64,000 nucleotides of DNA from Candidatus Rhodobacter oscarellae (lineage in GTDB: Bacteria > Pseudomonadota > Alphaproteobacteria > Rhodobacterales > Rhodobacteraceae), in the NCBI RefSeq assembly GCF_001078595.1, contig NZ_LFTY01000001.1:929122-993121 (forward strand), in the 5' to 3' direction. The notes under the pieces were generated by a model. The model did no database searches. It was not told where the DNA came from and saw only the letters and a program-made list of their open reading frames with translations. A program made the translations under genes and the position numbers. Positions 8,683 through 17,561 of this stretch are shown here, piece after piece (within the stretch, counting starts at the first letter, position 1; each line of letters begins with the position of its first letter).

Positions 8683-9451
8683 TCTCGCGGCGGCCAAGCT
8701 CTGACCGCAACTTCTTGAACGCATAAGCTGTAAAGCCGTTGATCGCCTCTTGGTCCAACGCCTTGTTTTTCCAAACGGTCTTGCCGTACCAGCCGCCTGC
8801 GAAGGCCTCTACGATCTTGGACGCCTCAAATGTGTGCTGCGCCAAGTCCTGTTGAAACTCTACTCGGCCCGCGTCATCGGCGAACCGCTCGCCCGCCCCG
8901 GTATGGTTCGCCAACTCGCGGCTAAGGTAATAGTCCAGGCTGCGATAGGTCAGCCGCGCGAAGAAATCCCGCGCCAGGGCCGCAAAACCGGATCCGCTTG
9001 AGAAGTCGGCCAAAGCTTTGCGAACTTCCTGTGCTGTGGGCTCAAAAAGGCTCGGCAGCTTGTCCCGCATCTGCAAGGCCAAGCTTTCGATCAGCGCTGA
9101 CTTGGCCATACCACCGATGTCAGAGCTTTGCCTCCGGGTTAACGCCTCTTGGTCAATCGCCCGCGAGATCCCTGATAGAAGGCTGGATACTTCCCCGGCC
9201 TCATCCTTGGCGATCCCAAGGCTACCGAGATAGGCGTGAAACTCGGGCGAGCGCGCCATGAGCGGCAGTTCGACCAGGATGCCACTTATGAATTGGAAAA
9301 TGGGGTCCGCTGTGGCCCGCGAGAGATCAAGCTTGGAGGCCTCAGCCGCCACGCGGGCGATCTCGGGCGCGTCTGCACCATCAGCCAATTGAGCTACAAC
9401 AGCGCGCCACTTTTTCGATGACGATAACGTCCCGAGCCGAATATGGCCCAT
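8675..9451 (-). CDS. Uncharacterised partner of the QueC-like enzyme, Met-Gly N-terminus
   Basis: The product has 258 residues, begins MGHIRLGTLSSSKKW and is otherwise alanine/leucine-rich and probably all-helical. There is no signal peptide or recognisable catalytic motif. It is the first gene of a two-gene minus-strand unit; its stop overlaps the start of the QueC-like gene by 8 bases, so the two are translationally coupled. GGGAGG lies about 12 bases before the ATG. Known substrates of QueC-like defence enzymes are modified at their N-terminus, and QatB, as I recall, also begins MG. The exposed MG with a flexible Ser-rich start makes this a candidate substrate. Function is not established. 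Confidence 0.7.
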   Translation of the reverse strand: MGHIRLGTLSSSKKWRAVVAQLADGADAPEIARVAAEASKLDLSRATADPIFQFISGILVELPLMARSPEFHAYLGSLGIAKDEAGEVSSLLSGISRAIDQEALTRRQSSDIGGMAKSALIESLALQMRDKLPSLFEPTAQEVRKALADFSSGSGFAALARDFFARLTYRSLDYYLSRELANHTGAGERFADDAGRVEFQQDLAQHTFEASKIVEAFAGGWYGKTVWKNKALDQEAINGFTAYAFKKLRSELGRRENA

Positions 9452-9589
9452 GCCTCACAATCCTCCCGAGAACCCGAGGCTTGCCCAGCACCAAAAAAAT
9501 CGCAAGAAAAATCTCAAGCCAATGCTTACCTCACGCTTACCCGACACACAGTGAGTTCTGGCCTGTTCTTGCTAAGTTATTGATTTCAG

Positions 9590-9665
9590 TGGTGAGCCGT
9601 ACAGGATTCGAACCTGTGACCCACTGATTAAAAGTCAGTTGCTCTACCAACTGAGCTAACGGCCC
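9590..9665 (-). tRNA. tRNA-Lys (anticodon UUU)
   Basis: The minus strand folds as a complete cloverleaf. The acceptor GGGCCGT pairs with ACGGCTC (one G-U). The D arm is GCTCAGTTGGTAGAGC. The anticodon arm is ACTGA-CTTTTAA-TCAGT with anticodon TTT. The T arm is ACAGG-TTCGAAT-CCTGT. CCA is encoded. Its 3' end points to the accessory block at its left, the usual geometry for an island integrated at a tRNA 3' end. Confidence 0.96.
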
Positions 9666-9773
9666 ACTCGAGCGGCTCTCCTAGGGTATGCCGCATCTTC
9701 GGTCAAGGGCAAATGCGGCGAGAATTATCGAAGCTTCTGGATTCACCGGCGGGTCGGTTGTATAGGCGCCAGC

Positions 9774-10616
9774 ATGCGCGATCTGACACCAAATGGCGAT
9801 CTGCCCTTCATGAAAATGCACGGGCTGGGCAACGACTTTGTCGTGCTGGACGCGCGTGCGCGGGCGATCGAGATCACCCCGGCCCTGGCGCGCGCCATTG
9901 GGGACCGCCACCGGGGCATTGGCTTTGACCAGCTCGCCGTGATCCGCCCCAGCGCGGACGCCCTGGCCGAGCTTGTGTTCTACAACCAGGATGGCTCCAC
10001 CGCCGGGGCCTGCGGCAACGCCACGCGCTGCATCGCGCGGCATCTGATGGAGGAAACCGGCCAGGCTACCTTCCGCCTCAAGACCGAGCGCGGGCTATTG
10101 GATTGCGCCGATGCCGGGCAGGGGCTTACATCCGTGAATATGGGGCGGCCGCTGCTGGATTGGCGGGACGTCCCGCTGTCGCGCGATACAGACACGCTGC
10201 ACCTGCCCATCGAGGGCGATCCCGTCGCCACCGGCATGGGCAACCCGCATTGCTCGTTCTTCGTCGACGACGCCGAGGCGGTAGACCTTGAAACCCGCGG
10301 CGCCGAGATCGAGCACCACCCGCTCTACCCCCAGCGCACCAACGTGCAATTCGCCAGCCTGATCGCCCCCAACCACCTGCGCATGCGCGTGTGGGAGCGT
10401 GGCGTGGGCGTGACGCTGGCCAGCGGGTCCTCGAGCTGCGCCGTGGCGGTGGCCGCGCATCGCAGAGGCATCGCGGACCGCAAGGTCCGCCTCACCCTTG
10501 ACGGGGGCGATATCGAGATCGACTGGCGCGACGACGGCGTCTGGATGACCGGCGCAACCATGCATGTGGCGGACGGAACGCTGACCGCCGACTTTTTGGC
10601 GCTTGCAAGCGCATGA
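9774..10616 (+). CDS. dapF: Diaminopimelate epimerase
   Basis: The 280-residue product converts LL- to meso-diaminopimelate for lysine and peptidoglycan synthesis in the cytosol. Family signatures are KMHGLGNDFVV (15-25), the first catalytic cysteine C80 in GACGNATRC, and GNPHCSFFV (156-164). The position that normally holds the second catalytic cysteine (T-x-A-C-G) reads T-L-A-S217-G, with the next cysteine at C222. The start at 9774 adds 12 residues before the conserved core; ATG codon 13 is an alternative. The gene overlaps mtaB by 4 bases (ATGA). Confidence 0.93.
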   Translation: MRDLTPNGDLPFMKMHGLGNDFVVLDARARAIEITPALARAIGDRHRGIGFDQLAVIRPSADALAELVFYNQDGSTAGACGNATRCIARHLMEETGQATFRLKTERGLLDCADAGQGLTSVNMGRPLLDWRDVPLSRDTDTLHLPIEGDPVATGMGNPHCSFFVDDAEAVDLETRGAEIEHHPLYPQRTNVQFASLIAPNHLRMRVWERGVGVTLASGSSSCAVAVAAHRRGIADRKVRLTLDGGDIEIDWRDDGVWMTGATMHVADGTLTADFLALASA

Positions 10617-11854
10617 CCGCGCCCGTTTTCTCCAACCATGGCTGCCGCCTGAACGCCTATGAGACCGAGGCCATGAAGGACCTCGCCAATCAGGCGGGGC
10701 TTGGCGACGCGGTGATCGTGAACACCTGCGCGGTGACCGCCGAGGCCGTGCGCAAGGCCAAGCAGGACATCCGCAAGCTGCGCCGCGCCAACCCAGATGC
10801 GAAGGTGATCGTCACCGGCTGCGCCGCGCAGATCGACCCCGCCAGCTTCGCCCAGATGGACGAGGTCGACCATGTGATCGGCAACGCCGAGAAGATGCAG
10901 CCCGCGACCTGGGCCGGGCTGTCGATCCAAGGCACCGAGCCGGTGCAGGTCGACGACATCATGAGCGTGACCGAGACCGCGGGCCATCTGATCGACGGCT
11001 TCGGCACCCGCAGCCGCGCCTATGTGCAGGTCCAGAACGGCTGCGACCACCGCTGCACCTTCTGCATTATCCCCTACGGGCGCGGCAACTCGCGCTCGGT
11101 CCCCGCGGGCGTGGTGGTCGAGCAGATCAAGCGGCTCGTGGGCAAGGGCTTTAACGAGGTGGTGCTGACGGGCGTGGACCTCACCAGCTGGGGCGGAGAC
11201 CTGCCCGGCGCGCCGCGGCTCGGCGACCTGGTGATGCGCATCCTGCGGCTGACGGATGTGCCGCGGCTGCGGATCAGCTCGATCGACTCGATTGAGGCGG
11301 ATGAGAACCTGATGCTGGCCATCGCTACCGAGAGGCGCCTGATGCCGCATCTGCACCTGTCGCTGCAGGCCGGGGACGACATGATCCTCAAGCGCATGAA
11401 GCGGCGGCATCTGCGCGACGACGCGATAGCCTTCTGCGAGGAGGCGCGGCGGTTGCGCCCCGAGATGACCTTTGGTGCGGATATCATCGCGGGTTTCCCG
11501 ACCGAGACCGATGCGATGTTTGAGAATTCCATGAGGCTGGTCGAGGAGTGCGACCTGACCTGGCTGCACGTGTTCCCATACTCGCCGCGGCCCGGGACGC
11601 CCGCCGCGCGCATGCCCCAGGTGCACGGCGCGAAGATCAAGGATCGCGCCGCGCAGCTGCGCCGCGCGGGAGAGCAAGCCGTCGCGCGGCACCTCGCCGC
11701 CCAGGTCGGCAAGACCCACCGCGTGCTCATAGAGAACCCGGCCATGGGCCGCACCGAGCAGTTCGCAGAGATGGTGTTCGACACGCCGCAGGTGGAAGGC
11801 GAGATTGTCGAAACGAGGGTCGCGGGCATCTCTGGGTCGCAACTCACGGCTTAA
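10613..11854 (+). CDS. mtaB: tRNA t6A37 methylthiotransferase MtaB
   Basis: This 413-residue radical-SAM enzyme adds a methylthio group to t6A37 of ANN-decoding tRNAs. The N-terminal MTTase domain carries C11, C39 and C70 for the auxiliary 4Fe-4S cluster. The radical-SAM motif C144-x3-C148-x2-C151 is in NGCDHRCTFC. The C-terminal TRAM-like segment starts near 355. It is translationally coupled to dapF. Length and motif order match MtaB (YqeV); MiaB and RimO differ in the N-terminal sequence context. Confidence 0.93.
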   Translation: MTAPVFSNHGCRLNAYETEAMKDLANQAGLGDAVIVNTCAVTAEAVRKAKQDIRKLRRANPDAKVIVTGCAAQIDPASFAQMDEVDHVIGNAEKMQPATWAGLSIQGTEPVQVDDIMSVTETAGHLIDGFGTRSRAYVQVQNGCDHRCTFCIIPYGRGNSRSVPAGVVVEQIKRLVGKGFNEVVLTGVDLTSWGGDLPGAPRLGDLVMRILRLTDVPRLRISSIDSIEADENLMLAIATERRLMPHLHLSLQAGDDMILKRMKRRHLRDDAIAFCEEARRLRPEMTFGADIIAGFPTETDAMFENSMRLVEECDLTWLHVFPYSPRPGTPAARMPQVHGAKIKDRAAQLRRAGEQAVARHLAAQVGKTHRVLIENPAMGRTEQFAEMVFDTPQVEGEIVETRVAGISGSQLTA

Positions 11855-12375
11855 CAGCAATCGGTCACGTCAGGCGGGGTACGGCTGGAAAGTGGCCTGG
11901 AGCGGGCGTTGAAGGTAATCCCGCCCTGGACTTGATCCGGGGCCTCTTCCTTGAACCAAGTGCAACCCGGGCAGCGGCCGACCTGGAGGTCGCCGGCGCT
12001 ACGGCTCTGAGTTGCGAGCGATGTTCGAAAACGCCAGCGTTCCGATGTGTTGCAGCGTCGCAAAAGCGGCCTCCTGGGGGAGGTCGGCCGCTGCCCGAGG
12101 CAAGCTCGGGCGGTTGCTCGGCTTGGGGTCCGTTGCGTCTGGTGTCGGCAAGCGATGTCGGGGTCGCGCGGGTTTCCAACGTCCGCCTAAGTTCAAAACC
12201 TGACAAACCCTAGCACCACCCAAGTATCCCCCTTAAACCTGCCCCATGAGCCGCGTCATCTTCCGCCGCTGCCCCTTTGCCACGCGGCGGCGCCATTGGC
12301 ACCACGCGTCGCTCGGCGCCCGATATGTCGCTCTGGGAACAGTCCCGCGCCCGGGCACCTCCTAGCGTGCAACAC
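11855..12375. other. 521-bp gap between mtaB and transporter gene
   Basis: Open frames here show no family features, good start or ribosome-binding site. A short ATG frame at 12246 gives an Arg/His-rich 39-residue peptide that does not look like a protein. No strong hairpin terminator was seen after mtaB. The promoter of the transporter gene must lie here. Confidence 0.5.
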
Positions 12376-13338
12376 ATGAGTGCCCAGACGAGCCCCCGTG
12401 ACCGCCCCCTCTTGGGGGTGTTCCTAATGATCGGTTTCTCACTGATCGCCCCGGGCATGGATGCCTTCGCAAAGCTCGCCGGCGCGGCGATCCCGGTGGG
12501 CGAGACGCTGGCCTTCCGCTTTGGCATCCAGGCGCTGCTGCTGTTGCCCTTGGCGCTGGCGCTGGGGCTTATAACGCGGCAGAGCCCGAACGCGGTGCTC
12601 TGGCACTTCATCCGCGCGGCGCTGATCCTGCTGGCCACCGGTTTTTTCTTCACCGCGCTCAAGGTGATGCCCATCGCCGACGCCATCGCGATCTTCTTTG
12701 TCGAGCCGTTTATCCTGACCCTGTTCGGCGCGGTGTTCCTGGGCGAGACGATCGGCTGGCGCCGCGTCCTTGCCTGCGCCATCGGCTTTGCCGGGGCGAT
12801 GCTGGTGATCCGCCCCAGCTTTGCGGCCTTCGGGCCGGTGGCGCTGTTTCCGCTTGGAACGGCCGTTACCTTTGCGCTTTACATGATTGTGAACCGGCGC
12901 ACGGCGCGCGATCAGCACCCGGTCGAGATCCAAGCCTGGACGGCCCTGGCGGCCTGCGCGCTGATCCTGCCGCTTCTGATCGCCTTTCAGGGCTCGGGGT
13001 TCCAGCCGCTGGACCCGGTGATGCCGGAGGGCCGGTACTGGTTCTACCTGGCGGGGGTGGGCGTGATCGCCAGCATCAGCCATCTTTGCGTCTCGGGGGC
13101 GCTGCGCTTCGCGCCCGCCTCGACCGTCGCGCCGTTGCAGTATCTCGAGATCATCGCCGCCACCGGGCTTGGCTACATGATCTTCGCCGACCTGCCCGAC
13201 ACGCAGACATTCGTCGGGATCGCCATCATCATATCGTCCGGGCTGTTCGTGATCTGGCGAGAGAACAAAGCGCCGGATATGGACCCCACCCCGGCAACGC
13301 GCGCCGCACCAACCAGCCCGCGCCCCGGCAAGATTTAA
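12376..13338 (+). CDS. EamA/DMT-family inner-membrane transporter (first of two paralogues)
   Basis: The 320-residue protein is almost entirely hydrophobic, with about ten transmembrane helices in two EamA halves. Features include PLLGVFLMIGFSLIAPGMDA at the N-terminus, ADAIAIFFVEPFI at the end of half one, and LRFAPASTVAPLQYLEI in half two, all typical of the drug/metabolite transporter superfamily. ATG 12376 was chosen because MSAQTSPRDRPLLGV matches its paralogue's start. The frame is open upstream to 12277 but that part is Arg/Pro-rich. Substrate is unknown. Confidence 0.85.
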   Translation: MSAQTSPRDRPLLGVFLMIGFSLIAPGMDAFAKLAGAAIPVGETLAFRFGIQALLLLPLALALGLITRQSPNAVLWHFIRAALILLATGFFFTALKVMPIADAIAIFFVEPFILTLFGAVFLGETIGWRRVLACAIGFAGAMLVIRPSFAAFGPVALFPLGTAVTFALYMIVNRRTARDQHPVEIQAWTALAACALILPLLIAFQGSGFQPLDPVMPEGRYWFYLAGVGVIASISHLCVSGALRFAPASTVAPLQYLEIIAATGLGYMIFADLPDTQTFVGIAIIISSGLFVIWRENKAPDMDPTPATRAAPTSPRPGKI

Positions 13339-13377
13339 CGACTCGCGTCGCCGCTGGGCTTCTGCGACAGTCCCCGG

Positions 13378-14310
13378 ATGACAACCGACCGCCCCCTTCT
13401 TGGCATCACCCTAATGCTGGGCTTCTGCGCCGTGGCACCGATGGGCGATTCCATCGCCAAATACCTTGGCCCGTATATCCCGTTGGGGCAGATACTGACG
13501 GTGCGCTTCGCGGTGCAGGCGCTGGTGCTATTGCCGCTGGTCTTCCTGATCGGACAGACGCTTTGGATGTCGCCGCGGAACCTCTGGCTGACCTTCCTGC
13601 GCACGGTGCTGCATATCCTGGGCGTGGGCGCGATGTTTCTGTCGCTGCGCTACCTGCCGCTGGCGGACGCGGTGGCCATCGCCTTTGTGATGCCGTTCAT
13701 CATGCTGCTTTTGGGCTGGCTGGTGCTGGGCGAGGAGGTCGGCCATCGCCGCCTGATCGCCTGCGCGGTGGGGTTCGCCGGGACGCTGCTTGTGGTGCAG
13801 CCCAGCTTTGCCGAGGTCGGCCTGCCCGCGTTGTTGCCGCTATTCGTGGCGCTGATCTTCGCGCTCTTTATGTTGGTGACCCGCCAGCTGGCGAAGGTGA
13901 CGCACCCGGTCTCGATGCAATGCCTCAGCGGGTTAATGGCCTGCGTCCTGCTGTTGCCGTTCATTGGGCTGTCGCTGCAGACCGGCTGGGCGCCGTTCGC
14001 TTTGGTGATGCCAAGCGCGGGGCTGGCCTGGCTGTTGCTGCTGCTGGGCTTGCTGGGGTCCGTCGGGCATATCTTGATGACGCTGGCGCTGCGCTTTGCG
14101 CCCACGGCGACGGTCGCCCCGATGCAGTATCTAGAGATCCCCTTCGCCATGCTCTTCGGCTGGCTGATCTTCCGCGATTTTCCCAATGGGCTCGCGGCGC
14201 TGGGCATCGCGATCACCATCGGAGCGGGGCTTTACGTGATCTATCGCGAGCGTGTCACGGCCCGGTCAGCGCCACAATCGCCTGCGGCAGCACCGCCCGC
14301 GGCAGAATAA
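13378..14310 (+). CDS. EamA/DMT-family inner-membrane transporter (second paralogue)
   Basis: The 310-residue product has ten predicted membrane helices. It is clearly a duplicate of the preceding gene: both start with (D)RPLLG(I/V) and both carry LADAVAIAFVMPF/IADAIAIFFVEPF and LRFAP(T/A)(A/S)TVAP(M/L)QYLEI. It begins 39 bases after its paralogue, so an operon is likely. Its 3' end overlaps the convergent thiamine pyrophosphokinase gene by 56 bases. Substrate is unknown. Confidence 0.86.
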   Translation: MTTDRPLLGITLMLGFCAVAPMGDSIAKYLGPYIPLGQILTVRFAVQALVLLPLVFLIGQTLWMSPRNLWLTFLRTVLHILGVGAMFLSLRYLPLADAVAIAFVMPFIMLLLGWLVLGEEVGHRRLIACAVGFAGTLLVVQPSFAEVGLPALLPLFVALIFALFMLVTRQLAKVTHPVSMQCLSGLMACVLLLPFIGLSLQTGWAPFALVMPSAGLAWLLLLLGLLGSVGHILMTLALRFAPTATVAPMQYLEIPFAMLFGWLIFRDFPNGLAALGIAITIGAGLYVIYRERVTARSAPQSPAAAPPAAE

Positions 14311-14920
14311 CCAGCATCCCAGGCCCGCTGGGGCGCAGCGCGACCCGCGGTGCGCTGGCCTGATTCGACGTCCCAACGCGGCCCCAGGGGCTAAAGGTCA
14401 GGCCCTCGGTGGGCCAAAGCAGCCCCTCGGCCTCACAGGTCAGCTCGGCCATAGGAAACAGCGACACCCGTGTCCCCACCGGCAATTCCAGCGTTAACGG
14501 TGCTGAAAGGAGAAAGCAGATATCCTCTGACCCCATGACGATAGCGGGACGGTCAGGATGGCGAATCAAGGCGTTATAGACAGCCAGCTCGTGGTCGAGC
14601 CGCCCCCCGGTGAACCCCACGACAAGGACCAAGGGCGCGCGGATCGTGCGCAGGGCTTTGTCAAAATCGGAGCTGTCCTGCTCGGCGATGTGGATCAGGC
14701 GCTCTGGCGGCAGGTCATCGCGCAGCGCGGCGGGCAGGCTGTCGAAATCGCCGATCACGGCGTCGGGCACCCGGCCCTCGGCCAGAATCACGGCAGCCCC
14801 CCCATCGGCGGCGACAACGGTGTCGGCCAGGGCAAGCGACTCGGGCAGCAACCCGCTGGGAAGGTCCCCGGCGCCAACCAGCACGACTATTTCTGTTGAT
14901 TGAACAATCCGGAGGGCCAT
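14255..14920 (-). CDS. Thiamine pyrophosphokinase
   Basis: The 221-residue cytosolic enzyme transfers pyrophosphate from ATP to thiamine to make thiamine diphosphate. Conserved motifs are VVAADGGA (36-43), VIGDFDSLP and the QDSSDFDKAL catalytic segment (Asp-rich metal/ATP site), followed by GFTGGRLDHEL. The C-terminal half is the small beta domain that binds thiamine. The gene is convergent with the EamA gene and overlaps its end. Confidence 0.88.
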   Translation of the reverse strand: MALRIVQSTEIVVLVGAGDLPSGLLPESLALADTVVAADGGAAVILAEGRVPDAVIGDFDSLPAALRDDLPPERLIHIAEQDSSDFDKALRTIRAPLVLVVGFTGGRLDHELAVYNALIRHPDRPAIVMGSEDICFLLSAPLTLELPVGTRVSLFPMAELTCEAEGLLWPTEGLTFSPWGRVGTSNQASAPRVALRPSGPGMLVILPRAVLPQAIVALTGP

Positions 14921-15061
14921 ATGATTATTAATGTCGTATTTGGAAACAAGTCACAATCTGACCAAGAAAAAATACCGCCTAAAACCAACTTCTGTTCCGA
15001 ATCTGGAACCGAACGATGGTAAACAGGCCCTGCTGGATCGGGGGAGAAAGCGACTGATACA
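14921..15061. promoter_or_regulatory. Divergent promoter region, thiamine pyrophosphokinase / acidic protein
   Basis: A 141-bp AT-richer gap separates two divergent genes, so both promoters should be here. No TPP riboswitch signature was recognised and no operator could be assigned. Confidence 0.45.
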
Positions 15062-17473
15062 ATGGTAAACGCCAGCAAGATCCTGACCGTGTCCTATGGC
15101 ACGTTCTCTTGTACGCTCGAAGGATTCGACGACCCGTTCTCGACCATGCGCTCCATTGCCGAGTATTTCCGTGATCTCGCCGCCGATGATCGCTATTTTG
15201 GCGCCGAGCCACCGGTCCCGGATCCCGAAATGCTGCACAAGATTGCAGAGCGCGACATCCAGCGCCGGGTCGAGGCCCGCGTGGGTGACAACACTGTTGT
15301 ACTTCGCCAGCTTGAGGGTGAGGGCGCCGCGAGCGCCCCGGATGCGCCTGCTCCTGCGTCCGAGGCACCGGTTGCCGACCCCGAGCCTGCCGTCGCGGCT
15401 CCCCCCCCCGCTGCGCAAATCGACACGCCAGAGGTGACGGACGCCCCGGCCGAGCCGGAAAGCGTCGCCGCCAAGCTTGCGCGCATCCGCGCCGCCGTCG
15501 CGCACTCGCGCGTCGAGACCGAGCCCTTGATGAACGAGATGTTCGCCGAGGATGAGGGTACGGCAAGTGCGCCCGCCGCCGTCGAGCCGATTGCCGAGGC
15601 CGTCGAACCGATTGCCGAGACGGTCCAAGAGACCCCGGTTGCCGAGCCTGAGACCGAGGGCGAAGACGAAGACGCCCTGTCCCAAGCCGAACCGCTGTCC
15701 TTCGACGCCGAAACCGCCGCTGAGGCCGAAACGGAGGAGGAGCAAGACGACGCTCCTGCTGTTTCGGATGCTGCGGAAGAGACTGATGAGATCAGCGCGT
15801 TTGTTGCGGACGAAGCAGAGGACGCCGCAGACCCAACCATTGAGGAAGAAGCAGAGGCGGAGCTTTCCGAGACTGCCGAAGCCTTGCAGGTGGAAGCCGA
15901 TGAAGCTGCGGCGGATATCGAAGACGCTCCGATTGAATCCGGTGAGTTTGACTCCGGCGAAATCGCTGCCTTGGTTACAGAAGACGAGCCCCAGGCCGTC
16001 GCGGAAGCCGATGAAGACGAAAGCTCCCTGGGCTCGCTTGAGCATCCTGAAGACGATGCGGATGACGAGACCGGCTCTGCTGCCGAAAAGGTTGCAGACG
16101 CGATCTCTGCCGCTGCGCTTACGGATGCGCCCGCCATTGATGAGACTGACGAGGCGAATGCCGCAGACGACGATATCGAGATCGGGTCGATCCTTGGCGC
16201 CGCAGGCCTGAGCGACAGCGCAGACGACGACGCAGACGAGGCGGACCAGGAAGACAGCGCCGATGACGACCAGGCCATGTCCGCGCCGCGCGTCCGCGTG
16301 ATGAAGATGTCGCGCGAGGAGTTCGAGCGGAGCTTTGAAGAGGACGTCGACGACGACGAAGCACCACAGGCCGATACGATCCGCGAATCGCTCGGCGAAA
16401 CGGGGCTGTCCTCAGATGACGAAGACGACCTGATCCGCGAGCTTATGGAAGTCAATCTTGACGGCCAGCCCGCGGAGGCGAGCCCCACCTCTGACGAGAC
16501 GCAGGACGAGACGCTTCTGACGCTCGGCGACGCCGAGGAGGTCACGCCAGAGCTTGACGACGAACCGGGCGGTGACGGCGAGGTCGACAGCGTTGCACGC
16601 GACCTTGCGAACCTGGTTGCCGAAACCGAGCAGATGGACGCACCCGACGCCGCGCCTGCCGCGCAGGTCCCGGCGGAAACCGACGACGCGTCCGTCGACC
16701 GCCTGCTGGCGAAGACCGACGACCGCATGGACGACAATGATGGCTCGCAGCGGCGCTCTGCCATCGCGCATCTAAAGGCCGCCGTGGCCGCTGTGCGCGC
16801 CGATGGCGACAAAGCGCGCGAAACCGAAGAGGCCGAGAACGCGCGCACCATCGACCAGTTCCGCGATGACTTGGCCCGCGTGGTGCGACCCAGCCGCCCG
16901 GAGCGGCAGGTCGAGGACGAAGCCATCGAAGACGCCGAGATGGTCGAGGTCGCAGAGGACAAGCCCTCTCGCGCGGCACGTCCCACGCGCCGGATGCCGC
17001 CGCTGATGCTGGTCTCTGAGCAGCGCATCGACAAAGACGATGACGCTGAAAACCCCGCCGCGCCCGTGCGACCCCGCCGGGTCCAGGCCGACGATCTTGA
17101 GCAAGAGAACGAGATCTTCGCCAGCGACGGGTCCAAGGACAACGCCAGCGACGCCGGAAACATCTTTAGCAACGCGGATGACTTCAAAACCTACGTTGCC
17201 GAGACCGGCGCCGAGGGCACGCAAGAGGTGCTAGAGGCATCGCTGGCCTTCGGGCTCTTTGTCGAGGGCGCACAGTTCAACGCGCGCCCCCAGATCATGC
17301 GCCGGATGCTAAGCCTCTACCCCGACGGCTCCGTCACCCGCGAGGACGGGCTGCGCGCCTTCGGTGTGCTGCTGCGCGAGGGTCGGATTCAGCGCCTGCG
17401 CCGCCGAGAGTTCGTGCTGCCAGAGACCAGCCGGTTCCATCCCGGTGCGCAGCCAGAGGCGAACTCCGCCTAA
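15062..17473 (+). CDS. Very acidic, largely disordered conserved protein
   Basis: The product has 803 residues. The ends look folded: residues 1-80 (KILTVSYGTFSCTLEGFDDP, then IAEYFRDLAADDRYFG) and about 715-795 (LEASLAFGLFVEGAQF, then MRRMLSLYPDGSVTREDGLR). The roughly 600 residues between are Asp/Glu/Ala-rich low-complexity sequence, so probably disordered. I recall this two-ended arrangement in other Rhodobacteraceae but know no experimentally supported function. No signal peptide or membrane segment is present. A strong terminator follows. Confidence 0.8.
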   Translation: MVNASKILTVSYGTFSCTLEGFDDPFSTMRSIAEYFRDLAADDRYFGAEPPVPDPEMLHKIAERDIQRRVEARVGDNTVVLRQLEGEGAASAPDAPAPASEAPVADPEPAVAAPPPAAQIDTPEVTDAPAEPESVAAKLARIRAAVAHSRVETEPLMNEMFAEDEGTASAPAAVEPIAEAVEPIAETVQETPVAEPETEGEDEDALSQAEPLSFDAETAAEAETEEEQDDAPAVSDAAEETDEISAFVADEAEDAADPTIEEEAEAELSETAEALQVEADEAAADIEDAPIESGEFDSGEIAALVTEDEPQAVAEADEDESSLGSLEHPEDDADDETGSAAEKVADAISAAALTDAPAIDETDEANAADDDIEIGSILGAAGLSDSADDDADEADQEDSADDDQAMSAPRVRVMKMSREEFERSFEEDVDDDEAPQADTIRESLGETGLSSDDEDDLIRELMEVNLDGQPAEASPTSDETQDETLLTLGDAEEVTPELDDEPGGDGEVDSVARDLANLVAETEQMDAPDAAPAAQVPAETDDASVDRLLAKTDDRMDDNDGSQRRSAIAHLKAAVAAVRADGDKARETEEAENARTIDQFRDDLARVVRPSRPERQVEDEAIEDAEMVEVAEDKPSRAARPTRRMPPLMLVSEQRIDKDDDAENPAAPVRPRRVQADDLEQENEIFASDGSKDNASDAGNIFSNADDFKTYVAETGAEGTQEVLEASLAFGLFVEGAQFNARPQIMRRMLSLYPDGSVTREDGLRAFGVLLREGRIQRLRRREFVLPETSRFHPGAQPEANSA

Positions 17474-17504
17474 CCATTCGTGTGCTCGCAGTTTGCGAGA
17501 CCTT

Positions 17505-17537
17505 AGCGGGGCAGCCTCGGTTGCCCCGCTTTTTTTT
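17505..17537. terminator. Rho-independent terminator after acidic protein gene
   Basis: A perfect 9-bp stem AGCGGGGCA/TGCCCCGCT with an 8-base loop is followed by seven T. It ends the plus-strand gene. The minus-strand DUF2842 gene also ends nearby, but there is no A-run to make it a good two-way terminator. Confidence 0.93.
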
Positions 17538-17561
17538 GAGCGGGGCCGGAGGGCGCTTGCC

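Noticed and set aside
6880-9451. Complete QatABCD system or queuosine biosynthesis gene
   Set aside because: No QatA-type ATPase or TatD nuclease is present, and the protein is far larger than QueC with no queD/queE/queF neighbours.
12246-12365. Small ORF before the first EamA gene
   Set aside because: Arg/His-rich 39-residue product without ribosome-binding site; typical random GC-rich frame.
15193-17187. Minus-strand serine-rich frame of 664 codons
   Set aside because: Mirror of the Asp/Glu/Ala-rich gene on the plus strand; composition is explained by codon antisense.
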